NCBI RefSeq assembly: GCF_018383585.1
Contig: NZ_JAHAMK010000009.1
Coordinates: 1 to 64,000, forward strand
DNA from: Microvirga sp. 3-52
GTDB lineage: Bacteria > Pseudomonadota > Alphaproteobacteria > Rhizobiales > Beijerinckiaceae
Direction: 5' to 3'
Length of the DNA: 64,000 bases
A program made the position numbers and the translations under genes. The notes beneath the pieces are model-generated. The model saw nothing but the letters and a program-made list of their open reading frames with translations. It did no database searches and was not told the origin of the DNA. Below are positions 54,795 to 63,379 of this stretch, piece after piece (position 1 is the first letter of the stretch; the number at the start of each line of letters is the position of its first letter).

Positions 54795-56030
54795 ATGAGC
54801 AGCAACGTCAGGCAACCCGAAGCAGACTTCCGTAATTCACCGCGCAACGGTGAGGAACCTGGATTGGCCACACGCACCATTCATCACGGCTTCGACCCAG
54901 CCAAGTTCTCGAATTCCGTCCAGCCACCGGTTTTCCTGACCTCCACCTACGGGTTCGAGAGCGTGGCGGCGAACGAGGCGGAAGCCGCGCTTGGCGGCAG
55001 GCTCTACGCACGCGAGCACAATCCGACGACCGAGATCCTCGAGCGCCGGCTCGCCAACATCGAGGGCGCAGAGGCCGGTCTCGTCGTCGCCTCGGGCATG
55101 GCCGCCTTCGGGGCGCTGACCCTGTCGCTGCTGTCGCAAGGCGACGAGTTGATCGTGCACCAGACGCTCTACTCGAACACGGTCGCCATGGTCGAGCAGG
55201 CCCTGCCGCGCTTCGGCATCAAGGTGATCCCCGTCGATCTTGCCGAGCCGGACAATCTCGATGTGGCCATGACGGATAGGACACGCCTCGTCTACTTCGA
55301 GACACCCGTGAATCCGCTCAGCGCCATCCTGGACATCGCTGCGATCGCGGAGCGTGCCCACGCGCGGGGCGTGAAGGTCGCCGTCGACAGCACCTTCGCC
55401 TCGCCCGCGTTGCAGCGGCCCATCGAGCATGGCGCCGACATCGTGCTGCATTCGCTGACCAAGTACATCAACGGCCATGGCGATGCCCTAGGCGGCGCCT
55501 TGCTCGGAGACGCCGAGACCCTTCACAAGCTGCACGAGACAGGCCTGCGCTACATCACCGGTGCCGCGATCTCGCCTCTTGCCTCCTTCCTGATCCTGCG
55601 CGGCCTCAAGACGCTCACCCTGCGCATGGAGCGCCACAGCGCATCGGCGCTGGCCGTCGCGCGGATGCTGGAGGCACATCCGGCGGTTGCCTGGGTGAGC
55701 TACCCGTTCCTCGACTCCCACCCCGGCCACGCCATCGCCCGCAAGCAGATGTCGAACGGCTCGGGCATGCTCGCCTTCGGGCTCCATGCCGGGTTTGAGG
55801 GGGCTCGCCGGATGATGGATCGGCTCGGTCTCATCACCCGCGCCGTCAGCCTCGGCGATGCCGACAGCCTCATCTGCCATCCCGCCAGCCTGACCCGTGC
55901 GCGTCAGTCGATCCGCGAGGATGCCCATCTGATCGAGGGCGTCGGGGAAGACCTCGTCCGTCTGTCGGTCGGTCTTGAGGACGCCGACGACATCATCGGG
56001 GACCTGCGCCAAGCCATGGAGGCGTCGTGA
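54795..56030 (+). CDS. PLP-dependent Cys/Met metabolism lyase, methionine-gamma-lyase-like
   Basis: 411 residues. Family blocks: ATRTIHHGFDPAKFSNSVQP, YAREHNPTTEILERRLANIE, ASGMAAFGALTLSLLSQGDE, YFETPVNPLSAILDIAAIAE, the PLP lysine in LHSLTKYINGHGDALGGA, and GAAISPLASFLILRGLKTL, which is close to methionine gamma-lyase. The substrate-loop cysteine of Pseudomonas MGL falls at an Asn here (LYSNTVAMVEQ), so the substrate may differ. Likely alpha,gamma- or alpha,beta-elimination of a sulfur amino acid giving a 2-oxoacid and ammonia. First gene of the MocR-controlled cluster; the next gene overlaps its stop by 4 bp. Confidence 0.88.
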   Translation: MSSNVRQPEADFRNSPRNGEEPGLATRTIHHGFDPAKFSNSVQPPVFLTSTYGFESVAANEAEAALGGRLYAREHNPTTEILERRLANIEGAEAGLVVASGMAAFGALTLSLLSQGDELIVHQTLYSNTVAMVEQALPRFGIKVIPVDLAEPDNLDVAMTDRTRLVYFETPVNPLSAILDIAAIAERAHARGVKVAVDSTFASPALQRPIEHGADIVLHSLTKYINGHGDALGGALLGDAETLHKLHETGLRYITGAAISPLASFLILRGLKTLTLRMERHSASALAVARMLEAHPAVAWVSYPFLDSHPGHAIARKQMSNGSGMLAFGLHAGFEGARRMMDRLGLITRAVSLGDADSLICHPASLTRARQSIREDAHLIEGVGEDLVRLSVGLEDADDIIGDLRQAMEAS

Positions 56031-56821
56031 CTGACGATCACACCGTGCTGACTCCAGAAGATGTGCAGCGGTTCGGATCCGATCCGCTCTCCACCTTCCG
56101 CACCAATCTGGCATCGGTCGAGGAACGCATCGCGCGTGCCTGCGCCCGTGCCGGGCGCGACCGCGCGTCCGTGCGGCTCCTGCCCGTCACGAAGACGGTC
56201 CCGGCTCACATCCTGCGGCTGGCCTTCAAGGCGGGTGTACAATCCTTCGGCGAGAACAAGATCCAGGAGGCCATCTCGAAGCGTGCGGCGCTCGGTGACC
56301 TTGCCATCGACTGGAGCATCATCGGGCATCTCCAGACGAACAAGGTCAAGTACCTGACCCGCTTCGCTCGTGAGTTCCATGCGCTCGACAGCCTGCGCCT
56401 CGCCGATCTCCTCAACGAGCGTCTGGAGCGAGAGGACCGTTTCCTCGACGTCTACGTGCAGGTCAACACCTCGGGGGAGGAGAGCAAGTTCGGCCTGCAC
56501 CCGGATGCGTTGCTGCCGTTCGTCGAGACCCTGGGTCGGTTCCCGCGGTTGAGGCCGCGAGGGTTGATGACGCTCGCACTGTTCAGCTCCGACATGGCGC
56601 GGGTGCGGCCATGCTTTGCCCTTTTGCGCCGCCTGCGCGACGAGGCGGTCAGTTCCGACCCTGCGCTGACGGAGCTGTCCATGGGCATGTCGGGCGACTA
56701 CGAGGAAGCGATCGAGGAAGGGGCGACCGTCGTGCGCGTGGGCCAGGCCATCTTCGGCCAGCGCCCCACTCCCGACGGCCATTACTGGCCGGGTCTTGCT
56801 GGAAACGCAGGACCGACGTGA
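56027..56821 (+). CDS. YggS/PROSC-family PLP-binding protein
   Basis: 264 residues, GTG start in a GTGA overlap with the previous stop. Blocks: VRLLPVTKTVPAHILRLA (PLP-lysine), FGENKIQEAISKRA, WSIIGHLQTNKVKYL, VYVQVNTSGEESKFGL, LSMGMSGDYEEAIEEGATVV and RVGQAIFGQR. The family binds PLP and maintains PLP and amino-acid homeostasis without proven catalysis. Here it is the coupled partner of a PLP-dependent lyase under a PLP-sensing regulator, so a role in buffering cofactor for that pathway is plausible. A 30-residue N-terminal extension precedes the usual start. Confidence 0.85.
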   Translation: MTDDHTVLTPEDVQRFGSDPLSTFRTNLASVEERIARACARAGRDRASVRLLPVTKTVPAHILRLAFKAGVQSFGENKIQEAISKRAALGDLAIDWSIIGHLQTNKVKYLTRFAREFHALDSLRLADLLNERLEREDRFLDVYVQVNTSGEESKFGLHPDALLPFVETLGRFPRLRPRGLMTLALFSSDMARVRPCFALLRRLRDEAVSSDPALTELSMGMSGDYEEAIEEGATVVRVGQAIFGQRPTPDGHYWPGLAGNAGPT

Positions 56822-56871
56822 TCCCCAGTCGAACCATCCCCCGCCTCGTCAAACAATCCGGAGATCCCATC

Positions 56872-57774
56872 ATGAGTCTTCCCAACGGTTTATCCGCCTT
56901 TCCGATCACTCCAACGGACGCAGCCGGCCGCGTCGACACCGTTGCGCTGCGCAGGCTGGTCACCCGCCTGATTGCAGCAGAGGTCGATTCCATCGGCCTG
57001 CTCGGCAGCACCGGGATCTACATGTACCTGACACGCGGCGAGCGACGCCGGGCGGTCGAGGCCGCGCTGGACGAATCCTCAGGCCGGATCCCTGTCATCG
57101 CCGGGATCGGCGCCTTGCGCACCGACGAGGCGGTCGGGCTCGCCCGGGACGCCAAGGACATCGGTGCGGCGGCCGGCCTGCTCTCGGCCGCGTCCTACAC
57201 GCCGCTCACCGACGACGAGGTGTTCGAGCACTTCTCGACCGTCGCGCGCGAGGGCGGCCTGCCGATCGTGATCTATGACAACCCTGGCACCACGCACTTC
57301 AAGTTCACGCCGGAGCTCGTCGGCCGTCTGGCACAGGTGCCCGGCATCGTCGCGATCAAGAATCCCGGCGTCGGCACCGATGACACGGCCCAGCACCTGG
57401 CCAGTCAGCGCGCGATCGTCCCGCAGGGCTTCTCAATCGGGTGCAGCGCGGACTGGACGGCAGTGGAGACCATGCTCGCCGGAGCCGACACCTGGTACAG
57501 CGTCCTCGGCGGCCTGTTGCCAGGTGTGTGCCTGAAGCTTGTCAGGGCGGCCCAACGGGGCGATGCCGCCGAGGCACGCAGGCTCGACGGCATGCTTGAG
57601 CCACTGTGGTCACTCTTCAGGCAGTACTCCAGCCTGCGTGTCGTCTACGAGTTGGCCGAGCTGCTCGACATCTGCCGCACCGAGCCACCACGCCCCATCC
57701 TGCCCCTTCCCGCTACGGCGAAGCGCCAAGTCGTCGACACGCTGGCACGACTGCCGACGCACGTCACAGGGTGA
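56872..57774 (+). CDS. DapA-family lyase (dihydrodipicolinate synthase/N-acetylneuraminate lyase superfamily)
   Basis: 300 residues, ATG 56872 (MSLPNGLSAFPITPTD). A (beta/alpha)8 aldolase: LLGSTGIYMYLTRGERRRAV, the Tyr in PIVIYDNPGTTHFKF, and the Schiff-base Lys in IVAIKNPGVGTDDT. The GSTG-phosphate-type loop differs from true DapA (usually GTTGE), so a different 2-oxoacid is likely. True lysine-pathway DapA is improbable in this cluster. It may cleave or form a 2-oxoacid related to the product of the upstream lyase. It sits 50 bp behind the YggS gene. Confidence 0.82.
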   Translation: MSLPNGLSAFPITPTDAAGRVDTVALRRLVTRLIAAEVDSIGLLGSTGIYMYLTRGERRRAVEAALDESSGRIPVIAGIGALRTDEAVGLARDAKDIGAAAGLLSAASYTPLTDDEVFEHFSTVAREGGLPIVIYDNPGTTHFKFTPELVGRLAQVPGIVAIKNPGVGTDDTAQHLASQRAIVPQGFSIGCSADWTAVETMLAGADTWYSVLGGLLPGVCLKLVRAAQRGDAAEARRLDGMLEPLWSLFRQYSSLRVVYELAELLDICRTEPPRPILPLPATAKRQVVDTLARLPTHVTG

Positions 57775-57862
57775 TCGGCAGTCCATTCATGATGTGTCAC
57801 GCAACCAATATGCGACGGCTCCGTCTCCAGGTAGATGATGCCGTGCGAGAGACGGATCCCGA

Positions 57863-59326
57863 TTGACCTACATCCTATGGACACTCCCTGCGCTCGCGGT
57901 CATTGCCGCGATCGCCAGTGGGCGGCTCGGCACGCTTGCAGCCTCGCTCGTCGGCTTGTGCGCCGCACTGCTCGTCGCACTCACTACAGCCCCCTTCGAC
58001 TTCCGGCTGCCCGATGCCGTGATCTCTCTCGCACGCGGTGCATGGATCGGCTGGATCGTGGTGCCGTACATCCTCGGCGGCCTGCTGTTCTGGCAGATGG
58101 CGATTAGGCCCGGCAACGCCGCCATGCCGGTCGAGACGCACCTGTCCGATGCGCGCGCAAGACGTCGGCTCCTGTTCACGGCCTGCTTCCTGATCGGCCC
58201 CTTCGCGGAATCCGCGACCGGGTTCGGCGTCGGCATCATCGGAACGATGATGCTGGTCCGGCGACTGGATGTGGCGCCGATCGCCCTCCTGGCGTTCAGC
58301 CTGCTCAGCCAGACCATGATCCTGTGGGGCGGCATGGGCAGTGGTGCCATCGTCGCCGCCGCATTCGCGCGCACCGACCCAACCACGCTCGCCGTCCATG
58401 CGAGCTTCTTCCTCGTCGCCTTCAACGTGCTCTGGCTGCCGCTCTACTGGCGCATGGCCGACAAGGCGGGCATCACCGGAGGCTGGGGCGAGCGGATCGG
58501 CGAGGCTGCCTGGCTCGGCGCGAGCCTCGCCGCCGTGATTGCCGCAACGGCCCTGCTCGGCCCCGAAACGGCGATGCTGGCAGCCTACGGGCCGATGATC
58601 GTGTTGCGCTACCTGGCCGATGAGCGCCCCGACCGCCGCACGCTTTCCCTTGCCGTCCGCCGGATGGCGCCCTTCGCGCTGCTGATCGGCTGGCTGGTCC
58701 TGACCCGCCTGCTTCCGCCCCTCGCCCACTTCCTCGAGGCGACTGGCCGGGCACGACCATTTTCCGGCGCGCCGACTTGGTCGCCCCTTTTCCATGCGGG
58801 AACCTGGCTGGTCGTGGGGGCCGTCCTGACGGGGCTCGTGCGCGGACACGTATCCGCCTTCCCGGCCGAAATCGCGAGGGCCTGGAAGACAGGCCGCCTC
58901 GCGGTCCTGACCATCGTCACCTTCTCGATGATGGCGGAGGTCCTGTCGGGTTCAGGCATCGCCGAGGGCTTGGCCGCCGGGATGTTCGCGGCTCTGGACC
59001 GCTGGGCCATCGTTGCGACTCCTTTGATCTCTGCCGTGTTCGGCTCCCTCGCCAACAGCGGCAACGCCGCCAACGGGTTGTTCATGGCCTCCCAGGTCAG
59101 TCTTGCGACGGAGGCAGGCCTGAACGTCGCAGCCGTGATCGCCTTGCAGCACGCGGCGGCCCTGTCGCTGAACATGGTCTCGCCGGTGCGCATGTCGATC
59201 GTGTGCGGTCTCGCCGGAACCCCGGGGCGGGAGCGGGAGGCCTATCGGGTCATGCTCCCGTTTGCCTTGGTGATCGCTGCCGTACTGGTCGTCGCTTCCT
59301 GCTTGATCGCCACCCGTGTCCTCTAG
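57863..59326 (+). CDS. L-lactate permease-family (LctP) transporter
   Basis: 487 residues with about 13 hydrophobic segments, start TTG 57863 after GAGAGACGGA. The family motif is clear: FLIGPFAESATGFGVGIIG. GGMGSGAIVAAAFARTDPT and the C-terminal GSLANSGNAANGLFMASQVS follow the LctP pattern. It imports small 2-hydroxy or 2-oxo monocarboxylates such as lactate or glycolate by proton symport. The cluster context (lyase and aldolase producing or consuming 2-oxoacids) fits a 2-oxoacid or 2-hydroxyacid substrate. It is somewhat shorter than enteric LldP (about 550). Confidence 0.86.
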   Translation: MTYILWTLPALAVIAAIASGRLGTLAASLVGLCAALLVALTTAPFDFRLPDAVISLARGAWIGWIVVPYILGGLLFWQMAIRPGNAAMPVETHLSDARARRRLLFTACFLIGPFAESATGFGVGIIGTMMLVRRLDVAPIALLAFSLLSQTMILWGGMGSGAIVAAAFARTDPTTLAVHASFFLVAFNVLWLPLYWRMADKAGITGGWGERIGEAAWLGASLAAVIAATALLGPETAMLAAYGPMIVLRYLADERPDRRTLSLAVRRMAPFALLIGWLVLTRLLPPLAHFLEATGRARPFSGAPTWSPLFHAGTWLVVGAVLTGLVRGHVSAFPAEIARAWKTGRLAVLTIVTFSMMAEVLSGSGIAEGLAAGMFAALDRWAIVATPLISAVFGSLANSGNAANGLFMASQVSLATEAGLNVAAVIALQHAAALSLNMVSPVRMSIVCGLAGTPGREREAYRVMLPFALVIAAVLVVASCLIATRVL

Positions 59327-59467
59327 GCGGCGAAGGCGCGCTGGCTGCCTCATGTGGGGCTCTCGACTCACTCCCCACTTCCTCGAAGCAAGTTGCCCCC
59401 TTGAACACTCTTGGAATGTGGTCGCAACTGGCCTTCTGCGGGCGCTATCATTCGCGGAACACGACTC

Positions 59468-60655
59468 TCAGGATCGGGCGTCAAGCCTCGATGTCGTGTC
59501 TTGCACACGTATTGCCGCGAACCCTGCAAGGCCGAGGATGGCCAAGCAGGCAAGTGCAAGTGCGAAGCTGGCTGACTGTGCGATGGCGCCTACGATGAGT
59601 GCTCCAATGCCGGTCCCGAGGTCGAAGGTAACGTTCCAAAGTACGGACACCTTTGCTGCGTTGGCTGCCCCGCCGTCATGAAACGCGCGAACGAGAGTCG
59701 CACTTTGAAGTCCGCCGTATGCACTCCCAAGCAGCACTGCCCCGGCAAGCAGAAGCACATTGTTCCAAGCTGTACCGGTGATGAGAAGCGAGCCGCTCAA
59801 TGTTAGGGCAGCCAACGCCGTGACGATGACGAGGGCTGGGATCATGTGGTGTGTGCCGAAACGATCGCTCAGTGCACCGCCTGCCCATCGGGCAGGCGTG
59901 GCAAAGCCTGTAAGGAGGAGAAGCGCAAGGGTTGCCAGTTTCGAATTTGGGGCAATCTGGTTTGCGAACGTCAGAAGGGCACCGCCCGTACTGGTCACAA
60001 TGACGAGCGCCATGAGCGTGGGCCAAATGACGATGACCATGCGACCGAGTGACTGTGACCGCACCTCCGGTGGTTCCTTCTCGGCAACCGATGCAAGTTT
60101 CGTCAGTCGCTGACCCAGCGGAATCAACCAGATGAGAGCCAACACAGGCACCGTCCCGAGAATGAGCACAATCGGGAAGCCGAAGGAATCCGCGAGCATT
60201 GGAGCAGACGAGGCGAAGGCCAGTTGTGGCAGTGCGGCCGCGAGGCCATATGCGCCTACGGCTTTACCGCGATGCGCAGGCGAGACCAGAAGCGTTAGCG
60301 CGGTTGCCCCACACACCGTGATGATTCCAAACCCAACGCCGCGAAGGGCGCTTGTGACCGACACGATCGCGAGACTCGGGGAAAGAGCCTGCAAGGGAGC
60401 TGGAACCGAGAGAAACAGAACCCCGGCCATCAGGATCGGCGTCCATCCGAACGACCTGAGCGCGCGGTTGACGTACAGTTGCGCGAGAATGGTAAACAAC
60501 ATGAGTGTCGTGGTAACGCTTCCGGCCGCAACTTCACTTGCTCCGCCCGCGATGACCCATGACGGGGAAATCGGCAGCAACAGGCTAAAACCAGTGAAGG
60601 CGAGCGCAACCGTGGCGAGGAGCGCGCGCATCCCCGGCGCAGCAAAAACGGACAA
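59468..60655 (-). CDS. MFS transporter (12-TM, drug/metabolite exporter-like)
   Basis: 395 residues. Twelve hydrophobic segments with the MFS loop between TM2 and TM3 (NRALRSFGWTPILMAGVLFL) and a matching cytoplasmic loop motif (AGGALSDRFGTHHMI). The TTG at 60655 is supported by AAGGGAGC 7 bp upstream; the first internal ATG is nine residues in. Substrate unknown. It follows another MFS gene on the same strand by 98 bp, suggesting co-transcription. Confidence 0.8.
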   Translation of the reverse strand: MSVFAAPGMRALLATVALAFTGFSLLLPISPSWVIAGGASEVAAGSVTTTLMLFTILAQLYVNRALRSFGWTPILMAGVLFLSVPAPLQALSPSLAIVSVTSALRGVGFGIITVCGATALTLLVSPAHRGKAVGAYGLAAALPQLAFASSAPMLADSFGFPIVLILGTVPVLALIWLIPLGQRLTKLASVAEKEPPEVRSQSLGRMVIVIWPTLMALVIVTSTGGALLTFANQIAPNSKLATLALLLLTGFATPARWAGGALSDRFGTHHMIPALVIVTALAALTLSGSLLITGTAWNNVLLLAGAVLLGSAYGGLQSATLVRAFHDGGAANAAKVSVLWNVTFDLGTGIGALIVGAIAQSASFALALACLAILGLAGFAAIRVQDTTSRLDARS

Positions 60656-60753
60656 ACGAGTGCTCCCTTATTGACTGAGATCCTGGACGTGCTTCGCCCG
60701 ACCGACGATAATCCGCTGTTCGCTTGTGCTTACGAGCGATGTGCATGTCCTTC

Positions 60754-61953
60754 TCACACCTTGCGACGCCGAGCTGGTGTCCTGATCGACGCGATTCCGA
60801 CCACTGAAGTGACGGTGATCATCGTGCACGTGACAGCGGCAAGCGAAATGGACAGCGAGAATGCGGTCAGTACGGCACTGGCGAAAATGACTCCCAGCGC
60901 GTTTGCGGTGCGCAGCAGCGCGAACACTTCCGGTCGCTTCCGCGGGGGAGCCAGGGTATCGAGGATGAGCGAGTAGTACGTTCCTAGCGGTGCCAGAACG
61001 AAGCCTATCAGGACGGCCCCGATCACGGTTGTCAGGATCGACAATTGGAGCGCGGCAAGGAAGGCACCCAACGTCATGACGGTCAGTTGGGCCAGCACGG
61101 TCCGCTGCGTTGCCATGCGGTTGCGAACGCTGACCCACATCCCTCCGGCCACCGAGGCCAGGCACAGCGGTACCGTGAACAGGATCGCCAGTGCCGGTTC
61201 GTACCCGAAGGCCAGCGCCAGGGCGACCGCGCCGATCTCGATCGCCGCAACCGTGGCCCCGCCGGCGGCGGCACACATCAGCCACAGGAGGATCGAAGGG
61301 CTGAGAACCGAGCCATCGGCATGCTCCACGCCGACAATGGCTGTCGAGCGTGTGCGTGGAACCAGGAAGGCTGGAATGGCCCCGAGGACCGTGAGTGCCA
61401 AGACGGCAATGACAGGAGAGATGGTACCCAAGCCTGACGCTGCAACCGGAGCCAGCACGAAGGTCAGTTCGTTGAGCGTGGCCGAAATGCCGAGCGCGCG
61501 CGGCAACCGTGAAGCAGGTGCCAATTGGTTGAGCACGGAGCGCAGAAACCCATGCGCTGCGCCGTTCACGGTTCCGGCAAGTGCCGCGATCAGGATGAGC
61601 CACACGAACGATGCCTCGTAGGCGACGCACAGCGCGATCAACCCCAGGGCCAAGGTGCGAAAGGCGATCAACAGCCTCAGGAACGTCGCCGAAGCCAGAC
61701 TCCTGCCGAACCGGGTGATCGGGATGGCCCCGACCACTTGGGCAAGCGTCATGGCCAGGATCATGGCAGCGCCGCCGCTGGTGTCGCCCGTGAGGCTCAA
61801 GGCAACGAGCGAGAACGCGACGGGCCCGGCCGCCTGCGGCACGTTCAAGGTTGCAGCCGAGATGAACCAGCGCACGAGTGGCCACGGTCCCGATGGCCCT
61901 TCGGAGGCCGGTGCATCCGGGCGGTTGGCTGGGGTGTCAATCTGGCTGGTCAT
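60754..61953 (-). CDS. MFS transporter
   Basis: 399 residues with about 12 membrane segments, a Pro-rich N terminus (TPANRPDAPASEGPSGPWP) and MFS-like loops (ITRFGRSLASATFLRLL, SVRNRMATQRTVLAQLTV). The ILAMTLAQVVGAIPITRFG block is typical of exporters. ATG 61953 is followed by a convincing signal-anchor-free N terminus. Substrate unknown. It is the upstream partner of the second MFS gene at 59468. Confidence 0.78.
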   Translation of the reverse strand: MTSQIDTPANRPDAPASEGPSGPWPLVRWFISAATLNVPQAAGPVAFSLVALSLTGDTSGGAAMILAMTLAQVVGAIPITRFGRSLASATFLRLLIAFRTLALGLIALCVAYEASFVWLILIAALAGTVNGAAHGFLRSVLNQLAPASRLPRALGISATLNELTFVLAPVAASGLGTISPVIAVLALTVLGAIPAFLVPRTRSTAIVGVEHADGSVLSPSILLWLMCAAAGGATVAAIEIGAVALALAFGYEPALAILFTVPLCLASVAGGMWVSVRNRMATQRTVLAQLTVMTLGAFLAALQLSILTTVIGAVLIGFVLAPLGTYYSLILDTLAPPRKRPEVFALLRTANALGVIFASAVLTAFSLSISLAAVTCTMITVTSVVGIASIRTPARRRKV

Positions 61954-62016
61954 TGCGATTACGTCTTCATGAGTGCCGCGTCTGGAGTGGCGGCAAACGG
62001 CAATGCTGCGCCAGAC

Positions 62017-62337
62017 CTAATGGTCCGACGCAATCTTGAGGCCGATCAAGCCGACCAGGATGAAGAGGGCGCTTGCGATCCGCAGGGCCGTGACCTGCTC
62101 GCCGAGAACGGCGATGCCGACCACGAAAGCCCCGATGGCACCGATCCCGGTCCAGATCACGTAGGCCGTGCCCAGCGGAAGCACCCTCATGGCAAACGAC
62201 AGCAGTCCGAAGCTGGCAATCATCGCCACAATGGTCACGATGCTCGGCACCAGTTTCGTGAACCCCATCGACTGCTTCATGGTGAAGGCCCACAGGACCT
62301 CCAGCAATCCCGCCACGAACAGATAAACCCAGGCCAT
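62017..62337 (-). CDS. gdx: Guanidinium exporter, small multidrug resistance family (Gdx/SugE)
   Basis: 106 residues, four transmembrane helices. LFVAGLLEVLWAFTMKQS carries the essential Glu13 and the Trp typical of the Gdx (SugE) subgroup, and ALRIASALFILVGLIGLKI ends the fourth helix. It is distinguished from EmrE-type drug pumps mainly by the guanidine-II riboswitch directly upstream. It exports guanidinium in exchange for protons as an antiparallel dimer. The ATG at 62337 (MAWVYLFVAG) has AGAGAGG nearby; a longer open frame upstream is leader RNA. Confidence 0.92.
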   Translation of the reverse strand: MAWVYLFVAGLLEVLWAFTMKQSMGFTKLVPSIVTIVAMIASFGLLSFAMRVLPLGTAYVIWTGIGAIGAFVVGIAVLGEQVTALRIASALFILVGLIGLKIASDH

Positions 62338-62360
62338 TGTCAAAACCTCTCTTGTCCCGA

Positions 62361-62409
62361 GCCAGGCCGTCCTGGCGGATTCGCCCATGACCGATGGGGT
62401 CGTCCCCAT
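62361..62409 (-). promoter_or_regulatory. Guanidine-II (mini-ykkC) riboswitch
   Basis: Read on the minus strand: hairpin AUGGGG-ACGA-CCCCAU (62409-62394), a 17-nt linker, then hairpin GCCAGG-ACGG-CCUGGC (62376-62361). Both loops are the ACGR tetraloop that defines this class, in the required tandem. It ends 23 nt before the gdx ATG, close to the AGAGAGG ribosome site, so guanidine binding would expose or release translation. The downstream gene is the expected exporter. Confidence 0.9.
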
Positions 62410-62434
62410 GGTGCCCGAGCCGATTGATCCAGTC

Positions 62435-63184
62435 TTAGTGCCCCGGGTGGATGGCATCGTTGAGGTAGATGCAGGTCAGGACGGCAAACACGTAGGCCTG
62501 GAGCGCGGCCACCAGGAACTCGAAACCCGTCAGGGCCACCGTCATCGCCAACGGGAGCGGCGCCAGCAAGACGTATCCGGCACCTGCCGTCCCGAGCGCC
62601 ACGACGAAGCCGCCGAACACCTTCAGGGCGATGTGCCCACCCAGCATGTTGGCAAATAGGCGCAGGCTGAGGCTGATGGGCCGGGACAGGAACGAGATGA
62701 TCTCGATGACCACAAGGACCGGGAGAAGCCATTTCGGCACCCCCGAGGGTACGAACAAGCCGAGAAAACGGAAGCCATGCCTCATGAAGCCGTAACCGAT
62801 CACGGTGCCGATGACGAGCAAGGCAAGGCCGAAGGTGACGACGATCTGGCTGGTGACCGTAAAGCCTCCGGGGATCATGCCCAGCAGGTTGAGGGTCAGG
62901 ACGAAGACGAAGAGCGAGAACACCAGGGGGAAGAACTTCATCCCCTCCCGGCCGGCGGCGTCCTGGAGAGTCCCCGCGATGAACTCGTGCAGCATCTCGG
63001 CAACAGCCTGCGCGCGGCCCGGGACAAGGGCCTTCTCGCGTGTGGCCCAGACCAGCCCGCCCACGATCAAGACGACGGCCAGCATCATGAAGACGGCCGC
63101 GTTTGTCAGGCCGATTTCGACCCCTCCCACGTTGCCGAGGGGAACGACGGTCTTGACGACAAACTGCTCGATGGGACTGGCCAT
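62435..63184 (-). CDS. atpB: F0F1 ATP synthase subunit a, apparently isolated
   Basis: 249 residues from ATG 63184 ([10 protein letters not shown]) with GGAGG 8-9 bp upstream; an alternative start 10 codons earlier lacks a site. Blocks: [36 protein letters not shown], and the proton-channel Arg in [20 protein letters not shown]. No atpI, atpE or atpF is adjacent: gdx follows directly and only short DNA precedes it. It may be a duplicate or a relocated core gene. About 25 bp separates it from the gdx riboswitch. Confidence 0.9.
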   Translation of the reverse strand: MASPIEQFVVKTVVPLGNVGGVEIGLTNAAVFMMLAVVLIVGGLVWATREKALVPGRAQAVAEMLHEFIAGTLQDAAGREGMKFFPLVFSLFVFVLTLNLLGMIPGGFTVTSQIVVTFGLALLVIGTVIGYGFMRHGFRFLGLFVPSGVPKWLLPVLVVIEIISFLSRPISLSLRLFANMLGGHIALKVFGGFVVALGTAGAGYVLLAPLPLAMTVALTGFEFLVAALQAYVFAVLTCIYLNDAIHPGH

Positions 63185-63379
63185 GGGGACGCCTCCGCTG
63201 AAGATCGAAGCCACAGGAGCGGCAGGTCATGCCGCGACGGTGGGGCCGTCCCCGATGATGCGAAGGCCAAGGGTCGTCCCGAGGCACGGTGGCTATATCA
63301 AGAATCCGGAGGCCGTTGCAAGGGCATGGAAAGGGCGATCCCGTAAAAGCCTCGCCCGAGACGGGGGCGAGCCCGGTGA

